Translations under genes and position numbers: made by a program | Part shown: piece by piece, positions 53,996 to 63,165 of the stretch | Numbering within the stretch: the first letter of the stretch is position 1 | Layout: every line of letters starts with the position of its first letter | The notes under the pieces: model-generated | Databases searched by the model: none | What the model saw: only the letters and a program-made list of their open reading frames with translations | What the model was told of the DNA's origin: nothing | Source: Cronobacter universalis NCTC 9529 | GTDB taxonomy: Bacteria > Pseudomonadota > Gammaproteobacteria > Enterobacterales > Enterobacteriaceae | Direction of reading: 5' to 3' | NCBI RefSeq assembly: GCF_001277175.1 | Contig: NZ_CP012257.1 | Location: 620,001-684,000, forward strand | Length of the DNA: 64,000 bases

Positions 53996-54336
53996 GTCGC
54001 AAAATGCATATTTTAAGAAACTTTATGGATAAAAATGGATAAATGAAAAGTATGAAAACGTCATTGCTCTAAAAAAAGAAACCCATAATAAGTTATTTAT
54101 GGAGATGATGATTTGTGATATTTTACGTGTCTGAGTTATTGTAAAAGCCTTCCGTTGTCGTAATGATAATTACGGGTAATAAAAAACAAACTTTGATTGT
54201 TTATGATGATAATCACGCGAGCAGTTATGCGCGTGTCGTTATTTATTTCTTCGGCAGGTATGTATTTTAAAACAATCTGTTATGGGAATGTCCCATTGCG
54301 GTAGGCTGTTCACAATAATCTAACCAGGAACTGTTT
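53996..54336. other. AT-rich leader region upstream of kpsM
   Basis: 341 bases, strongly A/T-rich compared with either side. It should hold the capsule promoter. Near its right end are a hairpin and an RfaH ops-like element (separate entry). No gene can be supported. Confidence 0.5.
54282..54307 (+). promoter_or_regulatory. ops-like element (RfaH recruitment) with upstream hairpin
   Basis: ATGGGA-ATG-TCCCAT (54282-54296) is a perfect hairpin, immediately followed by TGCGGTAGGCT, which keeps the GCGGTAG core and the downstream T of the ops consensus GGCGGTAG-NN-T. It lies ~30 bases before kpsM, where E. coli group-2 capsule clusters have JUMPstart/ops. Not an exact match, hence moderate confidence. 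Confidence 0.55.
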
Positions 54337-55113
54337 ATGAAACGGCATGGACTGGATGTCCAGCGCGCCACTGTACTGGCGCTTTTTTTAAGGGAAATTA
54401 AAACACGCTTCGGCAAGTTCCGCCTGGGCTACTGCTGGGCGCTGCTTGAGCCGTTACTGCATCTCGTAATGTTGCTGTTTGTTCTGGATTTTGTGATGGA
54501 ACGAACCCTGCCGGATATCTCATTTCCTGTCTTTTTATTAAGCGGCATTATTCCCTATTTTATCTTTAGCCATATTACGGGGCGCGCTATTAACGCCATT
54601 GAAGCGAATCAGGGGCTTTTTAATTATCGGCCGGTAAAACCCATTGATACGATAATTGCGAGAACGTTACTGGAAGCCGGCATTTATATTGCCGTTTATC
54701 TGCTGCTACTCGCGTTATTGGCCGTGACGGGCGAGGCGTTTACCTGTTCCCATCTGTTAACTCTGTTTGGCGTCTGGAGCTGTCTGGTTGTGTTTTCCTT
54801 CGGCGTCGGGCTGATTTTTATGGTGACAGGGAGTGCGTTTCCGGAGTCCGAAAAGTTTCTGCCCCTGCTGACGCGCCCGCTCTATTTCATCTCCTGCGTG
54901 ATGTATTCGCTCAATACTATTCCTCAGGAATATCAACGCTGGGTCGCGTGGAACCCACTGGTGCATGTGGTAGAGCTGACGCGTGAATCGCTGGCGACAA
55001 ATTATGAAAGCGACGGCGCCAGCCTGACATATCTCGCGTTCAGCACGCTGGTCGTGCTCTTCACGGGCCTCGCGCTTTATCGTCATCAGGAAGAGGCGAT
55101 GCTGACCTCATGA
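54337..55113 (+). CDS. kpsM: Capsule ABC transporter permease KpsM
   Basis: 258 residues, the same as E. coli KpsM. Six membrane helices. Conserved blocks: FLREIKTRFGKFRLGYCWALLEP near the N terminus, EANQGLFNYRPVKPIDTIIAR in the cytoplasmic loop, WNPLVHVVELTRE and the C-terminal EEAMLTS. It forms the inner-membrane channel for lipid-linked capsule. Its stop overlaps the kpsT start (ATGA). Confidence 0.97.
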   Translation: MKRHGLDVQRATVLALFLREIKTRFGKFRLGYCWALLEPLLHLVMLLFVLDFVMERTLPDISFPVFLLSGIIPYFIFSHITGRAINAIEANQGLFNYRPVKPIDTIIARTLLEAGIYIAVYLLLLALLAVTGEAFTCSHLLTLFGVWSCLVVFSFGVGLIFMVTGSAFPESEKFLPLLTRPLYFISCVMYSLNTIPQEYQRWVAWNPLVHVVELTRESLATNYESDGASLTYLAFSTLVVLFTGLALYRHQEEAMLTS

Positions 55114-55775
55114 TTGTTATCGAAAACCTCACCAAATCGTACCGCACGCCCGCCGGGCGGCACTATGTCTTTAAAGATCTCAACCTGACGCTGCCGTCCG
55201 GCAAGAGCGTGGCGCTGATAGGGCGTAACGGGGCGGGGAAATCGACGCTGCTGCGCATGATTGGCGGCACGGATAACCCGGATAGCGGACGAATTGTCTC
55301 CAGCGCCACCATCTCCTGGCCGGTCGGGCTGGCGGGTGGCTTCCAGGGCAGCCTGACGGGGCGGGAAAATGTGAAGTTTGTGGCGCGGCTTTACGCGCCT
55401 AAAGAAGACGTCCGGCAAAAAGTCGCGTTCGTTGAGACATTCGCCGAGCTTGGAAAATATTTTGACATGCCGGTGAAAGCCTACTCCTCCGGCATGAAAG
55501 CGCGTCTCGGCTTCGGGCTGAGCATGGCGTTCAAATTCGACTATTACCTGGTGGACGAAGTCACCGCCGTTGGCGACGCGAGCTTCCGTAAAAAATGCGA
55601 AACGCTGTTTGAGGAGCGCCACCGCGAAGCCTGTTTTTTGATGGTGTCGCATAATCTTAATTCGCTAAAGCAGTATTGCGAGGCTGCGGTGTTTATAGGC
55701 AGGGAAAATGACGTGCGTTATTACAACGACGTAGATGATGCCATTAATGCCTATAAAGCTCAGGAGGGGCTGTAA
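55110..55775 (+). CDS. kpsT: Capsule ABC transporter ATPase KpsT
   Basis: 221 residues. Walker A GRNGAGKST (38-46), the KpsT-type block ISWPVGLAGGFQGSLTGREN, signature YSSGMKARLGFGLSMAF, Walker B YYLVDEVTAVGD and the switch His in VSHNLNSLK. Powers export by KpsM. Confidence 0.97.
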   Translation: MIVIENLTKSYRTPAGRHYVFKDLNLTLPSGKSVALIGRNGAGKSTLLRMIGGTDNPDSGRIVSSATISWPVGLAGGFQGSLTGRENVKFVARLYAPKEDVRQKVAFVETFAELGKYFDMPVKAYSSGMKARLGFGLSMAFKFDYYLVDEVTAVGDASFRKKCETLFEERHREACFLMVSHNLNSLKQYCEAAVFIGRENDVRYYNDVDDAINAYKAQEGL

Positions 55776-55777
55776 AC

Positions 55778-56890
55778 ATGCGTTACAGGAAAATCAAAAA
55801 GCTGCTTACGTCACCTGGACTCTTTCTACGGGATTATCTCCTTAAAAAGCATCCGCTGATTCTTAATGAAATAAACTGCCCACAGGAGGAGGAGAGCGTA
55901 TTAATCAGGCACGACCTTGCTCTGGAAAAGATGAACGATGTTGCTTTCCCTGTCGATGTGGTTTTTACATGGGTCGATAACCACGACAGCCAGTGGCGCA
56001 GTAAATTTGAGCAATACCGGGATAGTCACCTGCAAACGCAGCCAGGCGTTGAGCATGAGCCTGCCCGCTTTGATAACCATAACGAAATTTTTTATTCGGT
56101 ACAGAGCGTGCTTACATTTATGCCCTGGGTGCGCAGAATCTATATTGTCGTCGACGGACATCAGCTGCAATGGGCGGCCGGGATCGCGAAAGTGAAAGTC
56201 ATCCCGCATGAGGCGATTATTCCAGAACGTTATTTGCCGACGTTTAATTCACATGTCATTGAAGCGCATTTAGACGCTATTCCCGATCTTGCCGAGCATT
56301 TTATCTATTTTAATGATGATGTATTCGCAGCGCGCGCCCTTCCGGCTAGTCATTTTTTCCGGGGCAACGGTCTGGCATCGCTCTTTATTACCGATAAGCG
56401 TTTGGCGGAAATGGCGCAACGGGGCCGAACCACCGCTGCACTGTCAGCCTCATTAAATTCCAGAGCTTTGCTTGCGCAGGATTTGGGCTTTGCGCCGGAT
56501 ATGCCGCTGGCGCATACCTATGTCCCCCTGCGCAAAAGCCTGTTTACCGAAGCCCGGCAGCGCTACGGCAAACGTATCAGCGCCTTTTTGCCGTGCAAAT
56601 TCAGAAGCAATAACGACCTCAACCTGCCGACGTTTCTGGTTCCCTGGTTTACCTACGCCCGTGGACATGCCGTGCCCGCGCGGGATATCTGTTATTACTT
56701 TAACGTGCGGTCGCCAGCCGCCAGAACGCATTATCACGCGCTGATTCACAGGCAGCGCCAGGGAGTGGCACCGCACTCTTTCTGCGCCAACGATTTTTCT
56801 TCACATAACCAAACCGTTAACAATTATCAGGAACAACTGATTGCAATGCTCGAAACATATTTTGAAAATGGAACTCACAAAAATGTTTAA
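55778..56890 (+). CDS. Stealth-family capsule sugar-phosphate transferase
   Basis: 370 residues. Stealth conserved regions: CR1 VDVVFTWVDNHDSQW, CR2 RFDNHNEIFYSVQSVLTFMP with RIYIVVDG, the FIYFNDDVF motif, CR3 FRSNNDLNLPTFLVPWF and CR4 FCANDF. Family members transfer hexose-1-phosphate or polyol-phosphate units in phosphodiester capsules. It starts two bases after kpsT and its stop overlaps the next start by 8 bases, so it is in the same operon. Composition is lower in GC than the core genes, a sign of transfer. Confidence 0.9.
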   Translation: MRYRKIKKLLTSPGLFLRDYLLKKHPLILNEINCPQEEESVLIRHDLALEKMNDVAFPVDVVFTWVDNHDSQWRSKFEQYRDSHLQTQPGVEHEPARFDNHNEIFYSVQSVLTFMPWVRRIYIVVDGHQLQWAAGIAKVKVIPHEAIIPERYLPTFNSHVIEAHLDAIPDLAEHFIYFNDDVFAARALPASHFFRGNGLASLFITDKRLAEMAQRGRTTAALSASLNSRALLAQDLGFAPDMPLAHTYVPLRKSLFTEARQRYGKRISAFLPCKFRSNNDLNLPTFLVPWFTYARGHAVPARDICYYFNVRSPAARTHYHALIHRQRQGVAPHSFCANDFSSHNQTVNNYQEQLIAMLETYFENGTHKNV

Positions 56891-59800
56891 TAATAAACTT
56901 CGCAAGCTGGTAAGGGACCCAAAACTGTTCTTCAGCGATATGGCTGCCAATCAGGCACGTAAACTCGGTAAATTCCGGTTCAAAAAAGAAGACGGACAGT
57001 ATAACTATACTGTGGTTTCGGCAGTGTATAACGTAAGCGCTTTCCTTGATGATTATTTCCAGAGTTTTGTGAATCAGCGTCTGAATTTCAAAAAACATAT
57101 TCAGTTGATTCTGGTGGATGATGGCTCAACGGATAACTCTGCGGAGATCATTAAACGCTGGCAGAAGAAATATCCGAATAATATCACTTATATTAATCAG
57201 GAGAATGCCGGGCAGTCTGCTGCGCGTAACAATGGGTTACAGCATGTCACGACAGAATGGGTGACATTTATCGATCCGGATGATTTTGTCGATGCAAACT
57301 ACTTTTACAACCTTGATAGCTTCCTTTATCAGCATCAGGATAAAGATATCAAAATGGTGGGTTGTAATATTATTATGTTTTACGAGGCTAAGAATCAGTA
57401 TAAGAGTGCGCATCCTCTGGGGTTCAAATTTAAAAACGGCAATCAACTTGTGCCGCTTGGCAGTATGGAAAAGGAAATCCAGCTCTCTGCCAGCACCGCA
57501 TTTTTCCGGGCCGACATAATTTCTACAAAACAAATTTTTTTTGACGCCAAAGTTAAGCCTAATTTTGAGGATGCGCATTTCGTTGCCCGATATCTGCAAG
57601 GCGATAAATCAGGTCATGCTGCTTTTTTAGAGCATTCAAAATATTATTATCGTAAGCGTGAGGATGGTTCGTCTACGCTGGACACGTCATGGACTAAAAA
57701 AGAGCGGTTTCTCAACGTACCAGAGTATGGTTATCTGAATGTATTGAAAAGCTATCATGAAAAAGAAGGGGTAGTTCCCGTAAATATACAAAGAACGATT
57801 ATTTATGAAATCGTCTGGTATTTAAAATGGTTAACTAACCACGGCGAACGTAGTGCGTTCTTGACGTCAGATGAAAAACGAAAATTTATCAGCAAGCTTA
57901 AAGAGATATTTGTCTTCCTTGATAAGAATACGATTATGAATTTTGAGCTGGCGGGTGCGTGGTTTTTTCAGAAGGTCGCCATGCTTTCGTTCTTTAAAGG
58001 GCTACAGCCAGACGCCCAAATCGTTTATGTTGAAAAGTATGACCACTACAAGCATATGGTTCAATTGCGCTACTTTACCAGCACGTTGAACCTTGAGCAG
58101 ATATTATTGGATGGTAAAGATATTGTTCCGGCGTATGTCAAAACGATCCGCCATGATTTCATGGATGAAACGCTGATTCTTGAGCGCCGTCTTTGGGTGG
58201 CGCTTGGCGATGCACAACAGATCAATATTTCTGTTTCGCACCTGCCTACTCGTCTTTCTCTCGGTGGTAAGCAATATAAAGAAGGCTTAAAAACTACAGA
58301 TATTAATAAATACTTTCTCGCCCTGATGCCAAAATACGAAAAGAAAAAAGAATATCACCAGGCATGGATATTTATGGACAGGGATACGCAGGCCGATGAT
58401 AACGCAGAGCATCTCTATCGCTATGTTCGTGATAATTATCCTCAAAAAAATATCTTTTTCGTTTTACAAAAGGATTCCCACGATTGGGCCAGACTGGAAC
58501 AGGAAGGTTTCAGGCTGCTTGAGTTCGGCTCTCATGAACATAAACTTGCGCTAGGCTCTTGTAGTAAGGTGATCAGTTCACATGCCAATCGGTACGTGAC
58601 TAATTATCTTGGGCCGAAAATGTTAGCGGGCAAGCACTATGTGTTTCTGCAACATGGCGTAACTAAGGATGATATTTCAGGCTGGATGAATAGTAAGGAA
58701 AATATAGACTGTTTTATTACTACTTCTCCTTATGAATATCAATCCATTTATGAAGATGGCAGTCGTTACTATTATACTAAAAAGGAAGTTGTATTAACCG
58801 GGTTTCCGCGGCATGACAAACTGGTTGTGAATAATACAAATGAACGTCTGGTCGTCATTATGCCCACCTGGCGACAAACAATTGTCGGGCCGGTAACTGG
58901 TGATGGGGAGGCAAGAGCCCTTAACCCTCTCTTTATGCAAACGGATTTTGCCAAAAGCTGGTATAGCATCCTTCATTCGCCATTATTAAAAAAATATGCT
59001 GAGCGATACGCTTTTAAAGTGGCTTTTTTCCCTCATGCTAATATTCAGCCTTATCTGTCTCATTTTGAGGTGCCCGATTATATTGAGGTGATTACACACT
59101 CTCAGGGTTCTATTCAGGATGTTTTTAACCGTGCATCAATGATGATTACCGATTACTCCTCCGTAGCATTTGAGCTGGCCGTACAAAATAAGCCAGTCAT
59201 TTATTATCAGTTTGATGCGAAAGAGTGTTTTTCCGGTGCGCATATCTATTCCAAAGGCTACTTCGATTACCGTAAGCATGGTTTTGGCCCGGTAGTCGAA
59301 ACCGAAAAAGAGCTTTTCAAAGAGTTAAATACGCTGCTGAAAAATGATGCGGTGCCGTCTGCGAAAATCCTTAAGCGTATCAGTGAGACCTTCCCTTTCC
59401 GCGACGGCAATAACTGTGAGCGTACGTATCAGGCTATCGCGGCGCTCGATGCGCCGCTACCGGAAGGCTTTGCGGATAAAGAGATTTACCAGCAGTACGC
59501 GAAGCACGCGGCTGTAGCTCGCCGCTGGGCGCTTGCTGAAAAACGCTGGCAGGCGTACCTGGCGCTGGCGCTCACGCAGGATGAAGACGCGCATGGCTGT
59601 GCAGGGCTTGCCGAAGCGCTACGCAAACAGGGGAAAACCGTGGAGGCGCGCAGCGTGATTAACGGCTGGCATGCGCGTCACCCAAAGCAGCGCCATACCG
59701 CGCTTTCCGCAAGCCTGGCCCTGGTGGAAATGGCAGAGCATCACTGGCAGCAGGCGGCGTTATGCTGGCAGGAGGCAGGCGAGGCCACGCTTGATAATAA

Positions 59801-60665
59801 CCGCTATTGTTATTGCCTGTATCGCAGCGGCCAGGCTGCCATGCTGGACACGCTGTGCAAGAAAGCGCGCCCTGCGACTGGTTTTAGTTATGCCCGGTTC
59901 TGCTTACTCCTGGCGAAGCAAAAGTGGGCGGAAGGGATTGCGTATGTGGAGGCGCAGGGCGTTGATGTGACATCTGCGGAAAGTCTGGAAAATAAGCTTC
60001 TGATTACACTCTCTTATTGCTATCAGCAGCTGAATAAACTCAATGACGCTCACCAGTGTCTGGTGAAATATGAAAAATACATTGAAAACGATCCGCAGTG
60101 TCGTCTGAAAATCGCCCGTCTCGCCTTTTTGCGCCACAACTGGGAGAAAATCCTCACTCAGCTGAATAAAGCCAGTGCGGATATTGACCATTTGCCTGAT
60201 GAGCACCTCTATTACTACTGCGTGGCGCTGCTGCGCACCGGTAAGTTTAAAGAGCTCTATACGCTGTTCGGGATGCTGAGCGAAGCGCTGAGAAGTGACG
60301 TGCGGTTCCTGAAAATCTATGCGCAGGCGTGTCTGGCTCTGAAAAAACCAGGCGAAGCGATTGCGATTTTTGAAACGCAGGATAAACCGGATGATGAGTT
60401 CTGTCTTATCGGTGCAGAAGCGCTGAAAGAGGCCGGACGCTTTAATCAGGCCCTCTTGGTCGTTCGCAATAAACTCAGCCGTTATAACCAGAACGCGTGG
60501 ATGCTGAGATGCGAGCTCGCCCAGCTCTGTGAGGACTGGGACGATGCTTATGAATGCTGGCTGAGTCTGTTACGCCATTACCCACAGAATATGCCCGCCA
60601 GTGCAGCGGAGAAATTGCAGAACCTGCGGCTGTTGCGTGAGTTTTCTGTTAAATCTGATGCGTGA
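56883..60665 (+). CDS. Composite capsule polymerase: GT2 glycosyltransferase, TagF-like polyol-phosphotransferase, TPR tail
   Basis: 1260 residues from ATG 56883, overlapping the previous stop (GGAA 9 bases before); ATGs at 56841 and 56868 are also in frame. Domain 1 (about 45-300): GT2 fold with VDDGSTD (78-84) and FIDPDDF (130-136). Domain 2 (about 480-850): CDP-glycerol glycerophosphotransferase/TagF-type GT-B with FLQHGVTKDD (~590), TGFPRHDK, MPTWRQ, FFPHANIQPYL and ITDYSSVAFELAV (~755). Domain 3 (about 860-1260): helical TPR/SEL-like repeats. Expected to add a sugar and a polyol phosphate alternately, giving a teichoic-acid-like polymer. The first two-thirds are A/T-rich; the TPR part is GC-rich. 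Confidence 0.85.
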   Translation: MFNNKLRKLVRDPKLFFSDMAANQARKLGKFRFKKEDGQYNYTVVSAVYNVSAFLDDYFQSFVNQRLNFKKHIQLILVDDGSTDNSAEIIKRWQKKYPNNITYINQENAGQSAARNNGLQHVTTEWVTFIDPDDFVDANYFYNLDSFLYQHQDKDIKMVGCNIIMFYEAKNQYKSAHPLGFKFKNGNQLVPLGSMEKEIQLSASTAFFRADIISTKQIFFDAKVKPNFEDAHFVARYLQGDKSGHAAFLEHSKYYYRKREDGSSTLDTSWTKKERFLNVPEYGYLNVLKSYHEKEGVVPVNIQRTIIYEIVWYLKWLTNHGERSAFLTSDEKRKFISKLKEIFVFLDKNTIMNFELAGAWFFQKVAMLSFFKGLQPDAQIVYVEKYDHYKHMVQLRYFTSTLNLEQILLDGKDIVPAYVKTIRHDFMDETLILERRLWVALGDAQQINISVSHLPTRLSLGGKQYKEGLKTTDINKYFLALMPKYEKKKEYHQAWIFMDRDTQADDNAEHLYRYVRDNYPQKNIFFVLQKDSHDWARLEQEGFRLLEFGSHEHKLALGSCSKVISSHANRYVTNYLGPKMLAGKHYVFLQHGVTKDDISGWMNSKENIDCFITTSPYEYQSIYEDGSRYYYTKKEVVLTGFPRHDKLVVNNTNERLVVIMPTWRQTIVGPVTGDGEARALNPLFMQTDFAKSWYSILHSPLLKKYAERYAFKVAFFPHANIQPYLSHFEVPDYIEVITHSQGSIQDVFNRASMMITDYSSVAFELAVQNKPVIYYQFDAKECFSGAHIYSKGYFDYRKHGFGPVVETEKELFKELNTLLKNDAVPSAKILKRISETFPFRDGNNCERTYQAIAALDAPLPEGFADKEIYQQYAKHAAVARRWALAEKRWQAYLALALTQDEDAHGCAGLAEALRKQGKTVEARSVINGWHARHPKQRHTALSASLALVEMAEHHWQQAALCWQEAGEATLDNNRYCYCLYRSGQAAMLDTLCKKARPATGFSYARFCLLLAKQKWAEGIAYVEAQGVDVTSAESLENKLLITLSYCYQQLNKLNDAHQCLVKYEKYIENDPQCRLKIARLAFLRHNWEKILTQLNKASADIDHLPDEHLYYYCVALLRTGKFKELYTLFGMLSEALRSDVRFLKIYAQACLALKKPGEAIAIFETQDKPDDEFCLIGAEALKEAGRFNQALLVVRNKLSRYNQNAWMLRCELAQLCEDWDDAYECWLSLLRHYPQNMPASAAEKLQNLRLLREFSVKSDA

Positions 60666-60685
60666 CCCCAACATGAATAAGTTAC

Positions 60686-60720
60686 AAACAGGCGCGATGA
60701 GAATTCGTGCCTGTTTTTTA
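60686..60720 (+). terminator. Intrinsic terminator inside the capsule operon
   Basis: AAACAGGC (60686-60693) pairs with GCCTGTTT (60709-60716), extended by three more pairs, loop ATGAGAATT, then a T-run to 60719. It lies between the polymerase gene and the hydrolase-fold gene. Confidence 0.82.
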
Positions 60721-60730
60721 TGGAGCGAAT

Positions 60731-61960
60731 ATGTTAGAGCAAATGGAAATAATTAATGGCGTGCAGATAAAGTATCGCTATAAAAAAAGGAAATATGATA
60801 CTCAGCATATGATTTTCATTTTTAGCGGGTTTGGCGGCGCGGGAATGTTCACCTGGGATTTCGCTAATGCCCTCCAGGATTGCCCTGCGCATGTGGTGTG
60901 GATAAAAGATGATTTTCATAATGCCTGTACCTATTACCTCTGCCACAACAATGATTTTTACATTGAACAGGCGGTAATCGCTTTTATCGGCACGATGCTC
61001 GCCCGCTATGGTCTTGATAAGACCCAGTGCACGCTGGCGGGGTTTTCTAAAGGCGGCAGCGCCGCGCTCTGGTACGGCCTTAAATATCAGTTTAAAAATA
61101 TTGTCTCGACGGTGCCGCAGTTTCATATCGGCAGTTACGCCAGAAAAAACTGGCCAGAGGTTTTTACGCATATGACTGGCGATGATAGCGAAGCGTCTGC
61201 CCGACAGCTTGATGCTTTATTACCTCGCCAGTTAAGCAGCGATACGGCGCTTGATAAAAATATCTATCTGCTCACATCCGGGGCGGATATTCAGTATGAA
61301 AGCGAAGTGAAACCCTATATTTCTGGCTTCAGGAAATACCACAACTTTAATCTGTTTATGGCTCAGTCAATGCTTATCAGAGAGCATAACCAGGTGACGT
61401 CTTATCATGTGCCGCTGCTGCTGGGGATTTTTTATTCGCTTTCGCAGGGCGCGGTTCCACGCTATGGCGAATGTGACCTGGCTGCGGATAACAGCCTGCT
61501 ACCGCGCCCGCTCAGGCCGCGGCCGGTCGCCATACTGAAGAAAGTCGCTGTGAAAAGGGCTCTGCTGTTCCCGGAGGGGATAGCGGTGCTTAAAGGCGTG
61601 AGCTGCGCGGAATACCAGGATATTCAGGTCGATATGATTTTTAAAACTGACGGCGTTGAAGAAGTTTTTCGTCTTGCGAAAGCGCATCGTTCGATTCTGA
61701 GCCGCCAGCTTTATGACGACGGGTTCGTGAATTACGATAAAGGCTGGTTCTGTACCGCACGCTATGAAGGGCTCTCGCTTGAGGCGTTACCGGCAGGCAC
61801 GTATCAACTCTTCCTGGATATTACGTGCCAGCAAACCTGGGCGCGCAAAGCGCTCGAAACCGAGCCGTCGCAAGCAAACACCGTGCTCGCTGTCAGTGAA
61901 GCGCTGGAAGTATTCAGTCATGAGGGAAATGTCTTTGTCACCCGTAAAGCGAATTTATAA
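60731..61960 (+). CDS. Capsule-locus alpha/beta-hydrolase-fold protein, function unknown
   Basis: 409 residues from ATG 60731 with GGAG at 5 bases spacing; a GTG-type start 24 bases earlier lies in the terminator. Residues ~25-250 look like an alpha/beta hydrolase: strand IFIFSGFGG, nucleophile elbow GFSKGGSAALWYGL with Ser106, an Asp in a later strand, and a candidate His in TSYHVPLLLG. The C-terminal ~150 residues are beta-rich. Similar two-domain proteins occur in other phosphodiester capsule loci; an O-acyl transferase or esterase is a guess. It meets kpsS tail to tail, overlapping 6 bases. Confidence 0.7.
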   Translation: MLEQMEIINGVQIKYRYKKRKYDTQHMIFIFSGFGGAGMFTWDFANALQDCPAHVVWIKDDFHNACTYYLCHNNDFYIEQAVIAFIGTMLARYGLDKTQCTLAGFSKGGSAALWYGLKYQFKNIVSTVPQFHIGSYARKNWPEVFTHMTGDDSEASARQLDALLPRQLSSDTALDKNIYLLTSGADIQYESEVKPYISGFRKYHNFNLFMAQSMLIREHNQVTSYHVPLLLGIFYSLSQGAVPRYGECDLAADNSLLPRPLRPRPVAILKKVAVKRALLFPEGIAVLKGVSCAEYQDIQVDMIFKTDGVEEVFRLAKAHRSILSRQLYDDGFVNYDKGWFCTARYEGLSLEALPAGTYQLFLDITCQQTWARKALETEPSQANTVLAVSEALEVFSHEGNVFVTRKANL

Positions 61961-63151
61961 TCCTTTAAACGGGTTTTCACGGCTGTAAAAAACGGTATTA
62001 AGCTGCGTTTTATGCATCAGATAGTAGCGAAACGTGGAAAACAGGTGGTGATCGGGGCGGAAGGGCGTTTTCCAGAACGTATCCAGACGCCCCTGAAACG
62101 TTAATCCTTCAATGTCATAGAGCGCTCTTCCCATCACTTTCAGCGGCTTGTTATGGATAAGCGCTGAAATCCCCGCGGTACTGTTGATGGTCACGACGCC
62201 TGCCGCACCGCTCAGCAACTCCGGTAGCGGCAAATCGTGGACGTAAACCACCCGCCCGATTACACCATAGCGCCTGCTCAGTGTGTTAATCAGCGAACGA
62301 TAAAGCCGGTGCCCTCTGTCCATTGGATGGTGCTTGATGACCAGCAGTTGCGAGGCTGAAGCGCAGCGTGCAAATGAAGCGATTGTCTCCTCAATAAAGT
62401 CCCTCATATCGCCGTAATCGCTGTGGTGCCGTAACTGACTGTCGTTAAAAACCTGTAGCAGGGCGAGAAAGTATCGTCCGCGATACTGCGAGGCCAGTGA
62501 ACGTCGTATGCGGCGCTCCGTGCAGCGATACCCGATTTTCCGCAGGGCGGCGCGTGTCCAGCAGGCGCCTTCATACCAGGGCGAAAAACATTTGTGGTGC
62601 TGGTAGCCCGGAAACGCGCGGCGATGATAACACCCCATCAGATAATACCAGGCCGCGTGGCCGATACGCCTGAGGAGCGAAGGGGCGACGCGTCGGACAT
62701 CAGGGACTGGCAGAAAAGGCAGGGCGCGATAAAACTTCGCCTCCCGCGGCAGCCCGGAAAACCCGTTCACCCCGTTCTCTTCCAGCGTGATAAAACACGG
62801 GCGCAAATAGCCCTCTTCAAAGACCAGAAAACGTACCCCCTGCGCTTGCGCCCAGAGGCGCGCGGCCTGATGCAGCGGCCGGCAGTCGCCAAAGCACACC
62901 AGCGTATCGAACGGCCACGCGCTTCGCGTTGCGGCAAGCCACGCCCCGAACCCCTTCTGCGAGCCTTTATATGCAAGGCTTTTCTCCTTGCGGCAGTAAA
63001 ACCAGTCGCCTCCGTTAAACACGACCTGTTTCGCCTCGCGGTCTTTGCTCTCCAGCCAGTTGCCGAGATCGCGGAAAAAAGGCCCCATCGGCCCTTGCAA
63101 AAGCAGGTATTTCTGGCCGGAAAGCAGGGTATCAAGAGCGCTGTGGTTCAT
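61955..63151 (-). CDS. kpsS: Capsule beta-Kdo transferase KpsS
   Basis: 398 residues. KpsS/KpsC family features: FLVFEEGYLRP with the catalytic acid region, VIKHHPMDRG and the segment VVTINSTAGISALIHNKPLKVMGRALYD. It adds the first beta-Kdo to lyso-phosphatidylglycerol; KpsC extends it. It starts 14 bases after kpsC. Confidence 0.95.
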   Translation of the reverse strand: MNHSALDTLLSGQKYLLLQGPMGPFFRDLGNWLESKDREAKQVVFNGGDWFYCRKEKSLAYKGSQKGFGAWLAATRSAWPFDTLVCFGDCRPLHQAARLWAQAQGVRFLVFEEGYLRPCFITLEENGVNGFSGLPREAKFYRALPFLPVPDVRRVAPSLLRRIGHAAWYYLMGCYHRRAFPGYQHHKCFSPWYEGACWTRAALRKIGYRCTERRIRRSLASQYRGRYFLALLQVFNDSQLRHHSDYGDMRDFIEETIASFARCASASQLLVIKHHPMDRGHRLYRSLINTLSRRYGVIGRVVYVHDLPLPELLSGAAGVVTINSTAGISALIHNKPLKVMGRALYDIEGLTFQGRLDTFWKTPFRPDHHLFSTFRYYLMHKTQLNTVFYSRENPFKGL

Positions 63152-63165
63152 TCGGCGTCACCGGG

